A stretch of 64,000 bases of DNA. It comes from Candidatus Rifleibacterium amylolyticum. Its GTDB lineage: Bacteria; Muiribacteriota; Ozemobacteria; Ozemobacterales; Ozemobacteraceae. The notes under the pieces were generated by a model that worked only from the letters and a program-made list of their open reading frames with translations, had not been told where the DNA came from and searched no databases. Shown one piece after another: positions 29,301 to 38,878 of the stretch. Every line of letters begins with the position of its first letter. The first letter of the stretch is position 1. Location: assembly GCA_009917695.1 (NCBI GenBank), contig JAACJG010000008.1, forward strand, positions 1 to 64,000, read 5' to 3'. The position numbers and the translations under genes were made by a program.

Positions 29301-31163
29301 ATGAATGCCAGAATACTATTTTTATTTCGCAATTACCTCTTTTGGATTGGATTTGGCCTGATTTACCGATTAATTTTTCTTGGCTATCATTTCAATTTAT
29401 TTACCCAGATACCATATCCCCTTCTGCCAGGATTATTTTTTCACGGTCTTCGCATGGACCTTTCCGTGGCCAGCTATCTTTCATGTGTCCCTCTTTTACT
29501 GGTTCTACTTGCCAATCTTTTATCTGACCGACTAATTGCAGCAGGAATTTTTTTCCACGCTTTTTTCTTCACGATTGCTTTGTCCGCTATTTCAATTACC
29601 GATCTTGAGATTTTTCATATCTGGGGTTGCCACATGGATGCCACCGCTCTTCGCTACCTGGCTTCTCCTAATGAAGCTTTTGCTTCATCTTGTTCCTCCC
29701 CTCTGGTCCTTCTGATGGGAATTTTTACAACAGTAGTTGTCTTATTCAGCTGGATATATGTGAAGTATGTAAAAGTCCCTTTTAAGAAGATGCCCTCGAT
29801 AGGTCTTGGAAACATTCCACTTGGCATTACGGCCTCAGCATTAATGTTGGTAGCCGCGCGAGGTGGTATCCAGCAAATTCCGTTGAATGCCAGCTTCGCC
29901 TGCTTTTCTAATAACGATTTCGCCAACCAGGCAGCAGTCAATGAACACTGGTTGTTTTTTGCCTCTCTCTATAAAAGAGCTTACAATACTGAAAATCCGT
30001 ATCAATATTTTACGCTGGCCGAAGCAAGAAAAATAGTTGCCAACACCTATTCTCAGAATGGAGAAAATCAATTTCCGAAAATTATCCAAACAAACACTCC
30101 AAATGTTGTTCTAATAATTTGGGAAAGCCTGACCGGAACGGCTGTCGAAGCGGTGGGCGGAACACCTGGCATCACCCCTGGCTTCAACCGTCTTGCCCAG
30201 GAGGGCTTGCTTTTTTCCCGCATTTACTCCACAGGGGATCGCACCAGCAAAGGGCTAACTGGTGTGCTCAGCGGATATCCGGCTCAGCCAAAGTTACCAA
30301 TCATTGAATCCACAAAAAAAGCTTCTCAACTGCCAACGATAAGTTCAAGTTTGAAAGAAAGCGGATACTGCACCTCTTTTTATTATGGCGGCGAGATTGA
30401 ATTCGATAATATGAAGACATATCTGAGTTTTGGGGGCTTTGACCGGATTATTGACCGCAAAAACTTTAGTCGTGAACTTTCCAAATCCAAATGGGGAGCC
30501 CATGACCATACCGTCTTCGAAATGGCCCTGGTTGATCTGAAGAAAGAGCATCAGCCATTTTTTAGCGTAATCTTAACTCTCAGCAGTCATGAACCCTTTG
30601 AAGTGCCTATGAAAGCTAATATACCAGGTCCAGACATCGAATCTAAATTCAAAAATTCTCTATCCTATACCGATCAGGTGGTAGAATCTTTTGTTGAAAA
30701 GCTTAAAAAAGAACCTTGGTACAAGGACACATTAATTGTTATTATTGCTGACCACGGTTCCCCTATTTTGGGTAATATTCAGCGATTCAAGCCTGAAAAA
30801 TTTCATATACCCATGCTCTTTCTTGGAGGTGCGCTGAAAACAGCCGGGTCGGTCATTTCCAAGATAGGCTCCCAACAAGATCTGGCGAGAACTTTGCTGG
30901 AACAACTTGGTGTAAATGCCAATGATTTCTGCTTTAGCCAGAACCTGCTGTCAGATTCATCTGGACAATTCGCTGAATTCTTTTATAACGATGCATTCAC
31001 ACTGGTGAACGAAAGAGGATATGTGGCATTTGATAATATCTCACAACGCTTCCTTTACCGGGCCCCCCAGATCACCAATGATGATGTACGGCTGAGTCAG
31101 GCCATCATGCAGACTACCTACCAAGATTACCTGGATAAAGGGAACCTGGTTCGCAACTGGTAA
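29301..31163 (+). CDS. LtaS/MdoB-type membrane sulfatase-fold phosphotransferase
   Basis: 620 residues: about five N-terminal helices (1-190) and an extracellular alkaline-phosphatase-fold domain. The metal and nucleophile motifs are present: VVLIIWESLTG at the domain start, the Thr in GDRTSKGLTGVLSGYP, and IIADHGSPI. Members transfer phosphoglycerol or phosphoethanolamine groups to glycans or lipids at the cell surface. ATG follows GGAGAG. It is co-directional with the RND/TolC genes, so it may modify the exported or envelope molecule. Confidence 0.88.
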   Translation: MNARILFLFRNYLFWIGFGLIYRLIFLGYHFNLFTQIPYPLLPGLFFHGLRMDLSVASYLSCVPLLLVLLANLLSDRLIAAGIFFHAFFFTIALSAISITDLEIFHIWGCHMDATALRYLASPNEAFASSCSSPLVLLMGIFTTVVVLFSWIYVKYVKVPFKKMPSIGLGNIPLGITASALMLVAARGGIQQIPLNASFACFSNNDFANQAAVNEHWLFFASLYKRAYNTENPYQYFTLAEARKIVANTYSQNGENQFPKIIQTNTPNVVLIIWESLTGTAVEAVGGTPGITPGFNRLAQEGLLFSRIYSTGDRTSKGLTGVLSGYPAQPKLPIIESTKKASQLPTISSSLKESGYCTSFYYGGEIEFDNMKTYLSFGGFDRIIDRKNFSRELSKSKWGAHDHTVFEMALVDLKKEHQPFFSVILTLSSHEPFEVPMKANIPGPDIESKFKNSLSYTDQVVESFVEKLKKEPWYKDTLIVIIADHGSPILGNIQRFKPEKFHIPMLFLGGALKTAGSVISKIGSQQDLARTLLEQLGVNANDFCFSQNLLSDSSGQFAEFFYNDAFTLVNERGYVAFDNISQRFLYRAPQITNDDVRLSQAIMQTTYQDYLDKGNLVRNW

Positions 31164-31337
31164 AATTTGTAACCTGAGCGAAACCCGATTCCAATAGAAA
31201 AATATGAGGAAAGAATGCATACAAAATTTCATACAGAATCGCTACCGGGAAACTTTGGCACAGTCTTATAGCCGAAGCGAAAATTAAACATGAAGAAGGT
31301 ATTCTTCAAATGAATAAAGCCACTTTTATCCAAGAGA

Positions 31338-31366
31338 TTGTGCCTGAAAAAATATTGTATTATGTA
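31338..31366 (+). promoter_or_regulatory. Possible sigma-70 promoter of the UbiB gene
   Basis: TTGTGC and TATGTA are separated by 17 bases, ~65 bases upstream of the GTG start. The 268-base gap before the UbiB gene has no other recognisable element. Confidence 0.3.
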
Positions 31367-31431
31367 GAAATGATGCTTGTTGTTTCGAAACATGTACCCT
31401 GTTGAACGTCTGATGTGCAGGAGGATTAAGT

Positions 31432-33147
31432 GTGACATACGAAATTACGGGCTTGCCGAATCCGGTTCATTACATCCGCGACTTCAAACGATTTCAGGAA
31501 ATTTTGAGTGTCCTGGTCAGACATGGGTTCGGTCACCTCGTAATGGAACTAAAACACAGCGACTCTGCGCTTGGCCGGTTGATTTCATCCTTCCGGTTTG
31601 CTGGCCTGGACGAGGGCAAAACATCTTTGATAACTGTTGCAGAGCGCATCAGGCTTGTGTTCCAAGATCTCGGCCCAACGTTCATTAAACTCGGTCAGAT
31701 TCTCAGTACAAGGCCTGATCTGGCTAGTGACGAAATCATGATTGAGCTCCAGCATCTTCAGGACAACGTTCCGGCTTTCGCTTTTCCTGAGGCGAAAAAC
31801 CTGATCGAAGTGGAACTTGGAAAAAAACTCGAAGATGCTTTCGCCTCTTTCGATGTAACTCCTCTGGGAACGGCCTCCATCGGTCAAGTCTATGCTGCGC
31901 AACTCCACCAGGGGACAGATGTCGTGATCAAGGTACAACGGCCTGGCGTCAGAAGCCTTATCGAAAGTGATATCAGCCTGATGCTGATGGTCGCGCGTCA
32001 GCTCGAAAACCGTATTCCAGAGCTGCGTGCGATCGATCCGGTTGGCATAATTGAACAGTTTCAGCGCGCCGTGAGTCGAGAACTTGATTACACAAACGAG
32101 ATGCGAAATGCGCGGCGTTTCAAAGCGGCCTTTGAAGAGAATCCACGGGTCGTAGTTCCGGCCGCGTATCCGGAATTCTCGACCCGCCTGGTCTTTACGA
32201 TGCAGAGAATTCGTGGCGTCCGCATCACAGAATCAGCGTCTCTCGGCATCGACCCGCGCAAACTTGCCGATGTTGCCATTGACTCGGTGCTGACAATGGT
32301 GTTCGAGCACGGGTTCTTTCACGCTGATCCGCATCCAGGCAATATTTACGCTCTAGAAGGAGGGAAGATAGCCTTTCTTGATCTCGGCATGGTGGGGCAC
32401 CTTGACGAGGGGCTGCGCTTTCGCCTGGCCGATCTAATCGTCGCGCTTGTCGAAAACGACATTGATGCGGCGGCACGCGCACTTCAGGCGATGGGTATTC
32501 ATGACGAGCCGATCAACCGTGCGCTTTTTAATGTGAACGTTTCCGAAATCATGCATAAAATCATCGGTATACCGATTTCCGAAATATGTCTCTCAGAAAT
32601 TATTCAGGATCTCTTCAACGGTGCACGCCGACATAAGATAAAAATTCCCCCCGACTGTTATCTGATGGGAAAAGCCCTGCTGACAGTTGAAAGTGTGGCG
32701 CGTAATCTAAACCCCGATATGAATATCGAAACTGCCATAACCCCACACTTGAAGCGCCTCATGATCATGCGCAACACTCCCGCGCGGGTCGGCAAGCTTC
32801 TTTGGCGCCGACTGAGCGAAGCTGCGGATATCATGGGCGATCTGCCCGAACAGGCTTCTGAAATATTAGCCTTGATGCAGCACAGCAAGCTGACTTTACG
32901 GGTAGAAACAGTAGAACATGGCAGTACTATGATGCAAGTCGAGAGACTGATCGGTAAAATAATTGCGGCGATCATTGTTGCCGCGCTAGTCCTGAGCTCC
33001 GCCATGTTTATCACGTTCTCGAAGATTGATTACCTGATAATGGGAGTTCCTGCGCAACTGGTTCTAGGTGTCGCCGGCTATCTGGTTGCCGCACTTTTAG
33101 GTGTACACATGGTCAGACAGGTTATTCGCCAGACCGATAGAAGCTGA
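31432..33147 (+). CDS. UbiB/ABC1-family atypical kinase
   Basis: 571 residues. The family markers are visible: the N-terminal KxGQ-like region LGPTFIKLGQILSTRPDL, the A-rich loop GTASIGQVYAAQLHQG, the lysine in VVIKVQRPG, the catalytic region FFHADPHPGN and the DxGM segment FLDLGMVGH. Two C-terminal membrane helices anchor it (about 510-565). Bacterial members support quinone biosynthesis or lipid homeostasis by ATPase activity. The start is GTG after AGGAGG. It may be an independent unit after the export operon and is followed by a terminator. Confidence 0.93.
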   Translation: MTYEITGLPNPVHYIRDFKRFQEILSVLVRHGFGHLVMELKHSDSALGRLISSFRFAGLDEGKTSLITVAERIRLVFQDLGPTFIKLGQILSTRPDLASDEIMIELQHLQDNVPAFAFPEAKNLIEVELGKKLEDAFASFDVTPLGTASIGQVYAAQLHQGTDVVIKVQRPGVRSLIESDISLMLMVARQLENRIPELRAIDPVGIIEQFQRAVSRELDYTNEMRNARRFKAAFEENPRVVVPAAYPEFSTRLVFTMQRIRGVRITESASLGIDPRKLADVAIDSVLTMVFEHGFFHADPHPGNIYALEGGKIAFLDLGMVGHLDEGLRFRLADLIVALVENDIDAAARALQAMGIHDEPINRALFNVNVSEIMHKIIGIPISEICLSEIIQDLFNGARRHKIKIPPDCYLMGKALLTVESVARNLNPDMNIETAITPHLKRLMIMRNTPARVGKLLWRRLSEAADIMGDLPEQASEILALMQHSKLTLRVETVEHGSTMMQVERLIGKIIAAIIVAALVLSSAMFITFSKIDYLIMGVPAQLVLGVAGYLVAALLGVHMVRQVIRQTDRS

Positions 33148-33290
33148 TGAACTACTGGAGGTGCTGCTCAAGAATAGTGACAGTTACACTTGGGCTTTGG
33201 CACTTCATGCGCACCAGCTTTATCGAAACCGAAAAGCGTCTCTGTCGATAACCATTGCGCCATATTCGGCTGTCACAACTGTGTCCTGAC

Positions 33291-33322
33291 GCCCCTTATA
33301 ATCACAGGGGCTTTTAAATTTT
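33291..33322 (+). terminator. Rho-independent terminator after UbiB gene
   Basis: GCCCCT and AGGGGC form a stem followed by CTTTTAAATTTT, ~145 bases after the UbiB stop. Confidence 0.7.
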
Positions 33323-33432
33323 AGTCAGGATTACTTCGGCGAGAATGCTGATGTCTTTATACCAAGACGACGGCTAAAAAAGCCCGGCACAGGCAAAATC
33401 ATAAACGCCCACCGTCAATGAAGATGAAGTCG

Positions 33433-33508
33433 ACAACCTTGCCGGCAGCGGTAAATACCCGTACGCTGCGCCCTTCGAAAGCTTGCAGAATCGGACCGCC
33501 GAGTTTGC
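33433..33508 (-). pseudogene. 76-base relic of an M42 peptidase gene
   Basis: The plus-strand sequence is ~90% identical to 18009-18084 inside the M42 peptidase gene. Read on the minus strand it encodes KLGGPILQAFEGRSVRVFTA, then GKVV, as in the intact protein. Both flanks diverge at once, so it is a decayed or recombined fragment. Confidence 0.8.
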
Positions 33509-33840
33509 TTTGCGTCAATTGTTATCAGACAACCTTCGATCGATAATGTGTCGAGCAGTTTCGGAATTGCAGTTATAAGAAAGACCTGTTCTGGCGATTA
33601 AGAGCAAACAGTTGCACCTCATTCCAACCATCTGCAACGGAGATTACTGCGCAAATAGTCATGGCAATGATATCTGCAGCAAGATACAAGTTCATTAAAG
33701 AACAATCCCGATCAAAACTTACATAGATTTAAAAGCAAGTTTGCGTTTGCCGTGACGAATTCTCAGTGCTGGCAAGCAAAAATTGGCCAGGCCGATAATT
33801 GATGGGGCGGGAAAATCAAGATGTCGTATGGAAAGTGAAA

Positions 33841-33872
33841 CGGCCTGCCAGTTTCATTGGCAGGCCGCTTTT
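33841..33872. terminator. Strong hairpin terminator
   Basis: A perfect 10-base stem (CGGCCTGCCA with TGGCAGGCCG) has CTTTTTG on the right and a T-rich stretch on the minus strand. It ends the minus-strand gene whose stop is at 33893. Confidence 0.85.
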
Positions 33873-33892
33873 TGCTTGTAAAAGCTGAAGTT

Positions 33893-35182
33893 TTAGCGGT
33901 GGCTGAAGGTCAGTAGTGCGTCTTCGGGAGACTCAACCTGCACCTGAGCTCTGAAATCACGGGCATCATTCACTTTTTTAGCCAGAGCTCTGGCTACCTG
34001 CTCGGCAGTCGCGCCTTTTGAGGTCATGACCGTGAAAATACGGCGATTTTTCTTGCTGTAGTTGGTATTGCCAAAGGCATCGGTTGTCGGTGCCTTGTCG
34101 ATATCGAGAGTGAACCGCACGCTTCGGGCGTAATCGCCAACCTGCATTCCCATGATGTCGTAAGCCGGTTCAGGACCATCGGCAATTCCTGTAATCTTAA
34201 GGCTGTTCATGCCGATTTCCAGCTCAAAGCCCTTGTCAGAAGCGCTGGCCTTGATTTCGATTTCAGTGGCGGAGCTTTCAGATCTTGCTGCAGCTGTGCC
34301 CATATAGAGAACGGGTTTGATTTCGGCAGGGTTACCACCGTTGATTGCCAGAAAATTATTGATTTCGGTATTTATTATCTCGATGTCTTGGCGCAGCTTT
34401 TTGCAGGCCTGGAGCCAGACATCGGGATCGGATGACCTGGAATTCCACATTTCAACTACCGCAGCTTTGCAGGCCGCTTTGAAATACTTGATAGAAAGAC
34501 GAAGGCGCCAGGCAGGCATGCCAATGAGGCCACCGACACCAACTTTGGTGGAGGCAATTCCGGCGGCATTGCCGACTTCACTGAGGGCCTGAGCGGCATT
34601 CTTCCAGATTTCTCTGGCCTGATCCGGCTGAATTGTCGAAGGCATTTTTACCAGTGCAAGTTTTTCCTTTACCGGAACAAAGCCTTCCTGGATATGTTTG
34701 TGCCAGATGTTGTCGAGTGGCAACATTTCTGGAACGGTCCACAAGCGCAGTTCGGCAAAACCTTTGTCGGCAGCGGCGGCAAAGTCTTTGCAGAGAAACT
34801 CAAAAACCTTTTCGTTGCCTGACTGGTCAGCATATTCATGTGAGGCGATCTCGAGCCGCTTCATAAAGTATCTGGCGCTGAATTCAACACCGGTTGGTAA
34901 TTTATTGGAATTTATGAATTCCGCCATTACCCTGCTGCCTTCAGCAGATCTTCTGGCAGCCGTTTTGTAAAGCTCATGATAACTGGCATTTTCGAGACCC
35001 TGCGGGCGAACTTCGGGAAATCCGGCCTTCGCTCCGAATGGCAGCAGTAACTCGCGAATTTCAGCAGTGCAGCTGGCAACTGCATTCTCTATCTTTTGTG
35101 CTTCCTTAAGATCAACAGCCTGAGCTATGCCGCCCATGAAAATCGCACATAACATCAACACCCAGACAAAACGTATCTTCAT
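33893..35182 (-). CDS. Secreted protein of unknown function
   Basis: About 429 residues with a signal peptide (about 1-21, ending IAQAVD). The middle is largely alpha-helical and the C-terminal ~120 residues are beta-rich (LEIGMNSLKITGIADGPEP, VRFTLDIDKAPTT). It has no catalytic motif that I recognise. ATG 35182 has GGAGAG upstream; the longer frame to 35200 does not. It is monocistronic with a strong terminator. Confidence 0.75.
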   Translation of the reverse strand: MKIRFVWVLMLCAIFMGGIAQAVDLKEAQKIENAVASCTAEIRELLLPFGAKAGFPEVRPQGLENASYHELYKTAARRSAEGSRVMAEFINSNKLPTGVEFSARYFMKRLEIASHEYADQSGNEKVFEFLCKDFAAAADKGFAELRLWTVPEMLPLDNIWHKHIQEGFVPVKEKLALVKMPSTIQPDQAREIWKNAAQALSEVGNAAGIASTKVGVGGLIGMPAWRLRLSIKYFKAACKAAVVEMWNSRSSDPDVWLQACKKLRQDIEIINTEINNFLAINGGNPAEIKPVLYMGTAAARSESSATEIEIKASASDKGFELEIGMNSLKITGIADGPEPAYDIMGMQVGDYARSVRFTLDIDKAPTTDAFGNTNYSKKNRRIFTVMTSKGATAEQVARALAKKVNDARDFRAQVQVESPEDALLTFSHR

Positions 35183-35313
35183 AATTTCTCTCCACATCAA
35201 GATTCTATTAACAGACTATATCACACGCAGATTTCATAGGCAATCGAGCGATCAGAGAACGATCAGTATCAAGAGCGACTACAATCTCAGCAAGGCTTCT
35301 TCTGCAATAATTT

Positions 35314-36132
35314 TCAATCAGCGAAAATCAGCGGATCGATGCGGTAATATTTTTTGAGCTCTTCGAAAAGTTCCGGGTGCCTTTCCTGCATTTGCTCAGG
35401 CTTTTCAAAGAATGTTTCGGTCGCTACGGCAAAGAATTCTGCCGGATTGGTCGCACCATATTTATCCATGAGTGTTTTTTTGAAATTTTGCTTTCGCTTC
35501 TTCAATTCTTTGTATTCATGCCCCAGAACTCTCGCCCAGGAGGCATAGGAAGTTGAGCCATGCAAAACTGGAGCGCCGTTTCCGGCACCTGACTGCTGAT
35601 CGAGTTGATGCGCGAATTCGTGAATAACAACGTCCTGGCCATCACTGGTATTTTTTATGCCGTGAAGAACGTCATCCCATGCCAGAATGACTTCTCCGGT
35701 CATCCAGGACTCGCCCAGTCTTACAGATTCTTCGACGGTTCCGTCTGGTTGCTGGCTTTTGGCAACATAGGTACTGGGATAAACCAGAATCACCTTTAAA
35801 AGATTGAAAAAGGAGCTTTCGTCATTCAGAAGCAGAAGCGATGCCTGGCCGCTGATAGTAAGTTTTATTTCATCGGTAATTTCCTGACCGGCGCAGCCTT
35901 CAAATCTGACTTCATCGAGAAAAACCAGAATTTTACCGTGCAGCATAGCCTTCAAATCAAGGTTTAGCCTTGAATAAAAAGGCAGGCGTTTTTCGAGAAT
36001 CTCAACAAACTGAGCAGGAAAAGGCTCTTTTATGATTTTCTTGCGGCGAATATCCTTTTTGATGTCGGCATAGAATATCCAGACGATAAAAACAAGTCCG
36101 GCGCCGATTATGATATACAGGGGCAAGGTCAT
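35314..36132 (-). CDS. MtfA/M90-type zinc peptidase
   Basis: About 272 residues with an N-terminal membrane helix (about 3-22), not typical of cytosolic E. coli MtfA. The metal site is HEFAHQLDQQ (HExxH) with the third ligand Glu in PAEFFAVATETFFE, and the family segment VILAWDDVLHG is present. MtfA relatives bind the Mlc repressor and act as aminopeptidases. ATG 36132 follows GGAGGG; the longer frame from 36198 lacks a site. Confidence 0.9.
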   Translation of the reverse strand: MTLPLYIIIGAGLVFIVWIFYADIKKDIRRKKIIKEPFPAQFVEILEKRLPFYSRLNLDLKAMLHGKILVFLDEVRFEGCAGQEITDEIKLTISGQASLLLLNDESSFFNLLKVILVYPSTYVAKSQQPDGTVEESVRLGESWMTGEVILAWDDVLHGIKNTSDGQDVVIHEFAHQLDQQSGAGNGAPVLHGSTSYASWARVLGHEYKELKKRKQNFKKTLMDKYGATNPAEFFAVATETFFEKPEQMQERHPELFEELKKYYRIDPLIFAD

Positions 36133-36331
36133 TTTCCCTCCAACAGAAACAAAAAAAGTCAATTCTGAAATTACGGAGAATCGGCATCCCAATCTCATCC
36201 ATGAGAATTTGATAATCTTTCGGCCGAGTCGCAGTAAGGCATTATATCATATTTACAGATATTTCCCGGGCGTTTATCTTTGTGCTATCATGGTGCCGGA
36301 TACTATGCCAGAAAAGTGTAGCCCTGCCTTT

Positions 36332-37726
36332 TCACAGTGCCGGTAAAGGCCCGAAGGAACCGCCCTGGATGCCTCCTCCGGCATCGAATTCTATGATTTT
36401 TGTAGCCGAGGCATTATAAGGAAAGGGCATAGAAGTAGCAGGTTCGACAGGCAAAGGTGCGCCATTGAGTAGCTCGAGCTCGCCCAAAGAAGCTGGGGAT
36501 GCGCCATGTTCGATCTGCCACGATCTTAACAGAAGAGAAAGTATGGCAAGGTTGAGCAGCTGTTTTGCTTTTGAATCAAGTTGAATCACATCCGTAAGCT
36601 TTATCAAAGACTGTTCATAGTAGACATACCCTCTGATAAAATACGCATCCGGATATAACAGATGATGCAACAGCTTACTTGTGCGCAGCCAGTAATAATC
36701 TCTGTATTCTTCCAATCTTGCATCGAGTAATCTTACCTCAGGCAAAGATTTGATGAATGGCATTCTGACAATATCAACTTTTTCAGCACGCAGCTTATTG
36801 ATAAACCGTCTGCTGCCAGGACTGGCAAGTGATTCCGTGAGCAGACAGGGGTAAAGACGACGCCAGTTTTCCTGAATGATTTCGTTATTTACGCCCTCCC
36901 TTGTTAAACAATCCGCCAGGCTTGGTGTGTCTGAGGCCAGACGCTGCAGCTTCTTGACCCAGTCGCTGATTTGTTGCGGCGGCATCTCAAGATCATCGAC
37001 GATCTCGAGAATGCCGTGTCCGGCAATGATTCTTATGCTGTCGGCAACTGATCTGGTAAAGCTTTCTGCGATTGGATTACCATTTTCCAGCTGCAAAGCT
37101 ACGACATAAATTCCGCACATGATGCCGAGAGCAGATTCGTGATCACCTTCGCGCATAGCTTTGTGTGCCAGAGTGTAAGCTAACTTGCCGAAATTTCTGG
37201 CCAGATAGCAAACTTCCTCTGAATTTATGGTTCTCAATACCTGAGCGCGAATTTTTTCTATCGGTGTTTGCCCTGACTCAACAATTGCCTGTGATTCTTG
37301 AACAAATCTTTGCCGGAACGCCTTTTCGAAATCTGTCAGGCCGGCATCAGCAAGAATTTTGTAAACCGTATCCTGCTGCTCCTCTGGCAACAAACGCAAA
37401 TCGGTCTGGATGGAACTAATAGTATACCGGTAGTCAATAACATCGAACTTTTCATTAAAGTTACGAAAATCGAAAGTCGCAAGGTCGAGTTCAGTAACTT
37501 TGCCATTTTGTTCAACCTGAAACGTCATGGATCCAATGATTGCCGGGTTTTTCCAGGGATGATGGAATTCAGCAGGCAGACCAGGATCGATGATGAAAAA
37601 ATGATTCCACTGCCTTATCATAAGCCATATATGCCCGACATGAAGCATAACCAGCAGAATCATTACTGTCAAAAAAGCATAAAAGAAAAGAGATTTTCTT
37701 GTGTAATGTCGCTCTGAATCAGTCAT
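36332..37726 (-). CDS. Membrane-anchored protein of unknown function
   Basis: 464 residues with one N-terminal transmembrane helix (about 13-37) and a mostly helical extracytoplasmic region. The C-terminus has a segment LRSWQIEHGASPASLGELEL followed by a Gly/Pro-rich end. This resembles the tail seen in many uncharacterised planctomycete/lentisphaera-type proteins with a processed-pilin-like insertion, but I cannot assign a function. It is 24 bases downstream of the cytochrome gene on the same strand and may be the last gene of the nqr operon. Confidence 0.7.
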   Translation of the reverse strand: MTDSERHYTRKSLFFYAFLTVMILLVMLHVGHIWLMIRQWNHFFIIDPGLPAEFHHPWKNPAIIGSMTFQVEQNGKVTELDLATFDFRNFNEKFDVIDYRYTISSIQTDLRLLPEEQQDTVYKILADAGLTDFEKAFRQRFVQESQAIVESGQTPIEKIRAQVLRTINSEEVCYLARNFGKLAYTLAHKAMREGDHESALGIMCGIYVVALQLENGNPIAESFTRSVADSIRIIAGHGILEIVDDLEMPPQQISDWVKKLQRLASDTPSLADCLTREGVNNEIIQENWRRLYPCLLTESLASPGSRRFINKLRAEKVDIVRMPFIKSLPEVRLLDARLEEYRDYYWLRTSKLLHHLLYPDAYFIRGYVYYEQSLIKLTDVIQLDSKAKQLLNLAILSLLLRSWQIEHGASPASLGELELLNGAPLPVEPATSMPFPYNASATKIIEFDAGGGIQGGSFGPLPAL

Positions 37727-37749
37727 ATAAAAAAATTATTCAGCAAAGC

Positions 37750-38874
37750 TCATTTTTCTGATTGCGTTTCATCGATCAGGTATTCGGCGGCATCTCGCAC
37801 ATGCAGGGGGCTGAGCATGGCTGCGCCAATCTTGCCTTTCATAGCGGCACCCTTTATTTTTGCGTGAGTTTTGCCGTCGCTGTTCAGGGAAGCGGCTTCG
37901 GAAGCAAGGCGGTTGAACTCGAGAACACTCGCGTCGAAGCGCCGGTAGAACATGTCGATCTGGGTGCTGGCGTGGCAGTTGCGGCAGCTCTGCTGCATGG
38001 CGAGACGCTTATCGCCCCAGTCTTCGCGATGCTCGCTATGAATGGTCGCAAGATGCCACGACAGGCGTTCGCCCGGATTATGGGTCGCCGAGGCGATTCC
38101 GGTAGATGGCGCCAGATGACAGACAAAGCAGTCGGGACGTTTGAGATCTTCGTTTACCGGCTTGAAATCGGACTTATTGAGATCTGTCGCCGCGGCGGTA
38201 AGATGCCAGTCGTTGCCGTGGCGCGATGCCTTCCAGGCTTCGTAAGCCGGGCCGACGTCGCCATGATGGCATTTGCCGCAAGTTTCGGGGCTGCGGGCGC
38301 GGGCCATCGAGTCGTCGTGATGGCCGTGGCAGGCAGCGCAGTTGCCGCGGCTGCCGTCGGTATTTATGCGGCCGATGCCATGATTGGGCCAGGTATTGTC
38401 GAGCGCCTTGCCGCGCTGCATGCGCAGATCGTTGCCGTGACAGATGGCGCAGCTCTGTTCGAACAGCGCCGGGGACTGCGTGCGCAGCGGCACATCGCGA
38501 ATCGTCTCAAAAGCCTCGGCATGGCGCGACTGCGCAAAAGATTCATACTGGGCCGGGTGGCATTCAGCGCAGGTGCGCGGCGATACCGGCAACTGCACGG
38601 AAAAGCTGAAGTGCCCGTTCTTTGCAGCTGTATCTTTCGGATCAGCTTTGTGACATTCGTAGCACCCCACCCCGTTCTTCGCGTGCGAGCTGGTTTCCCA
38701 GGTTTCGACGAGTTTGATCTGCCGGGGCGCATGACAGGCCAGACAGCGTGCGGTTTCATCAGAGGTCTGCGCGGTGGTAGTCGTGATCGACTGCGCCGGC
38801 AGCACCAGCGCCAACGCCAGCAGCAGACACAGGCTGATTATACTTCTAAGCAGATATATCGAGTTTATTCTCAT
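37750..38874 (-). CDS. Octahaem c-type cytochrome, HAO-like
   Basis: About 374 residues with a signal peptide (about 1-28) and eight CxxCH haem sites, at residues 44-48, 71-75, 102-106, 142-146, 179-183, 199-203, 249-253 and 297-301. Their spacing and the segments CAECHPAQYESFAQSRHAEAF and CGKCHHGDVGPAYEAWKASRH resemble the hydroxylamine-oxidoreductase-like multihaem family. It should be periplasmic. The ATG is 4 bases after the nqrF stop and has no clear own site, so it is coupled to the NQR genes. A role as electron acceptor or donor of the NQR complex is inferred. Whether it acts on a nitrogen compound is unknown. Confidence 0.9.
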   Translation of the reverse strand: MRINSIYLLRSIISLCLLLALALVLPAQSITTTTAQTSDETARCLACHAPRQIKLVETWETSSHAKNGVGCYECHKADPKDTAAKNGHFSFSVQLPVSPRTCAECHPAQYESFAQSRHAEAFETIRDVPLRTQSPALFEQSCAICHGNDLRMQRGKALDNTWPNHGIGRINTDGSRGNCAACHGHHDDSMARARSPETCGKCHHGDVGPAYEAWKASRHGNDWHLTAAATDLNKSDFKPVNEDLKRPDCFVCHLAPSTGIASATHNPGERLSWHLATIHSEHREDWGDKRLAMQQSCRNCHASTQIDMFYRRFDASVLEFNRLASEAASLNSDGKTHAKIKGAAMKGKIGAAMLSPLHVRDAAEYLIDETQSEK

Positions 38875-38878
38875 AATT

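Larger units (their letters stand above)
33148..33892. other. 745-base gene-free interval
   Basis: It holds the terminator after the UbiB gene, the M42 gene relic (33433-33508) and a strong hairpin before the convergent gene. Apart from these I see no open frame with a start site and no RNA gene. Confidence 0.6.
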
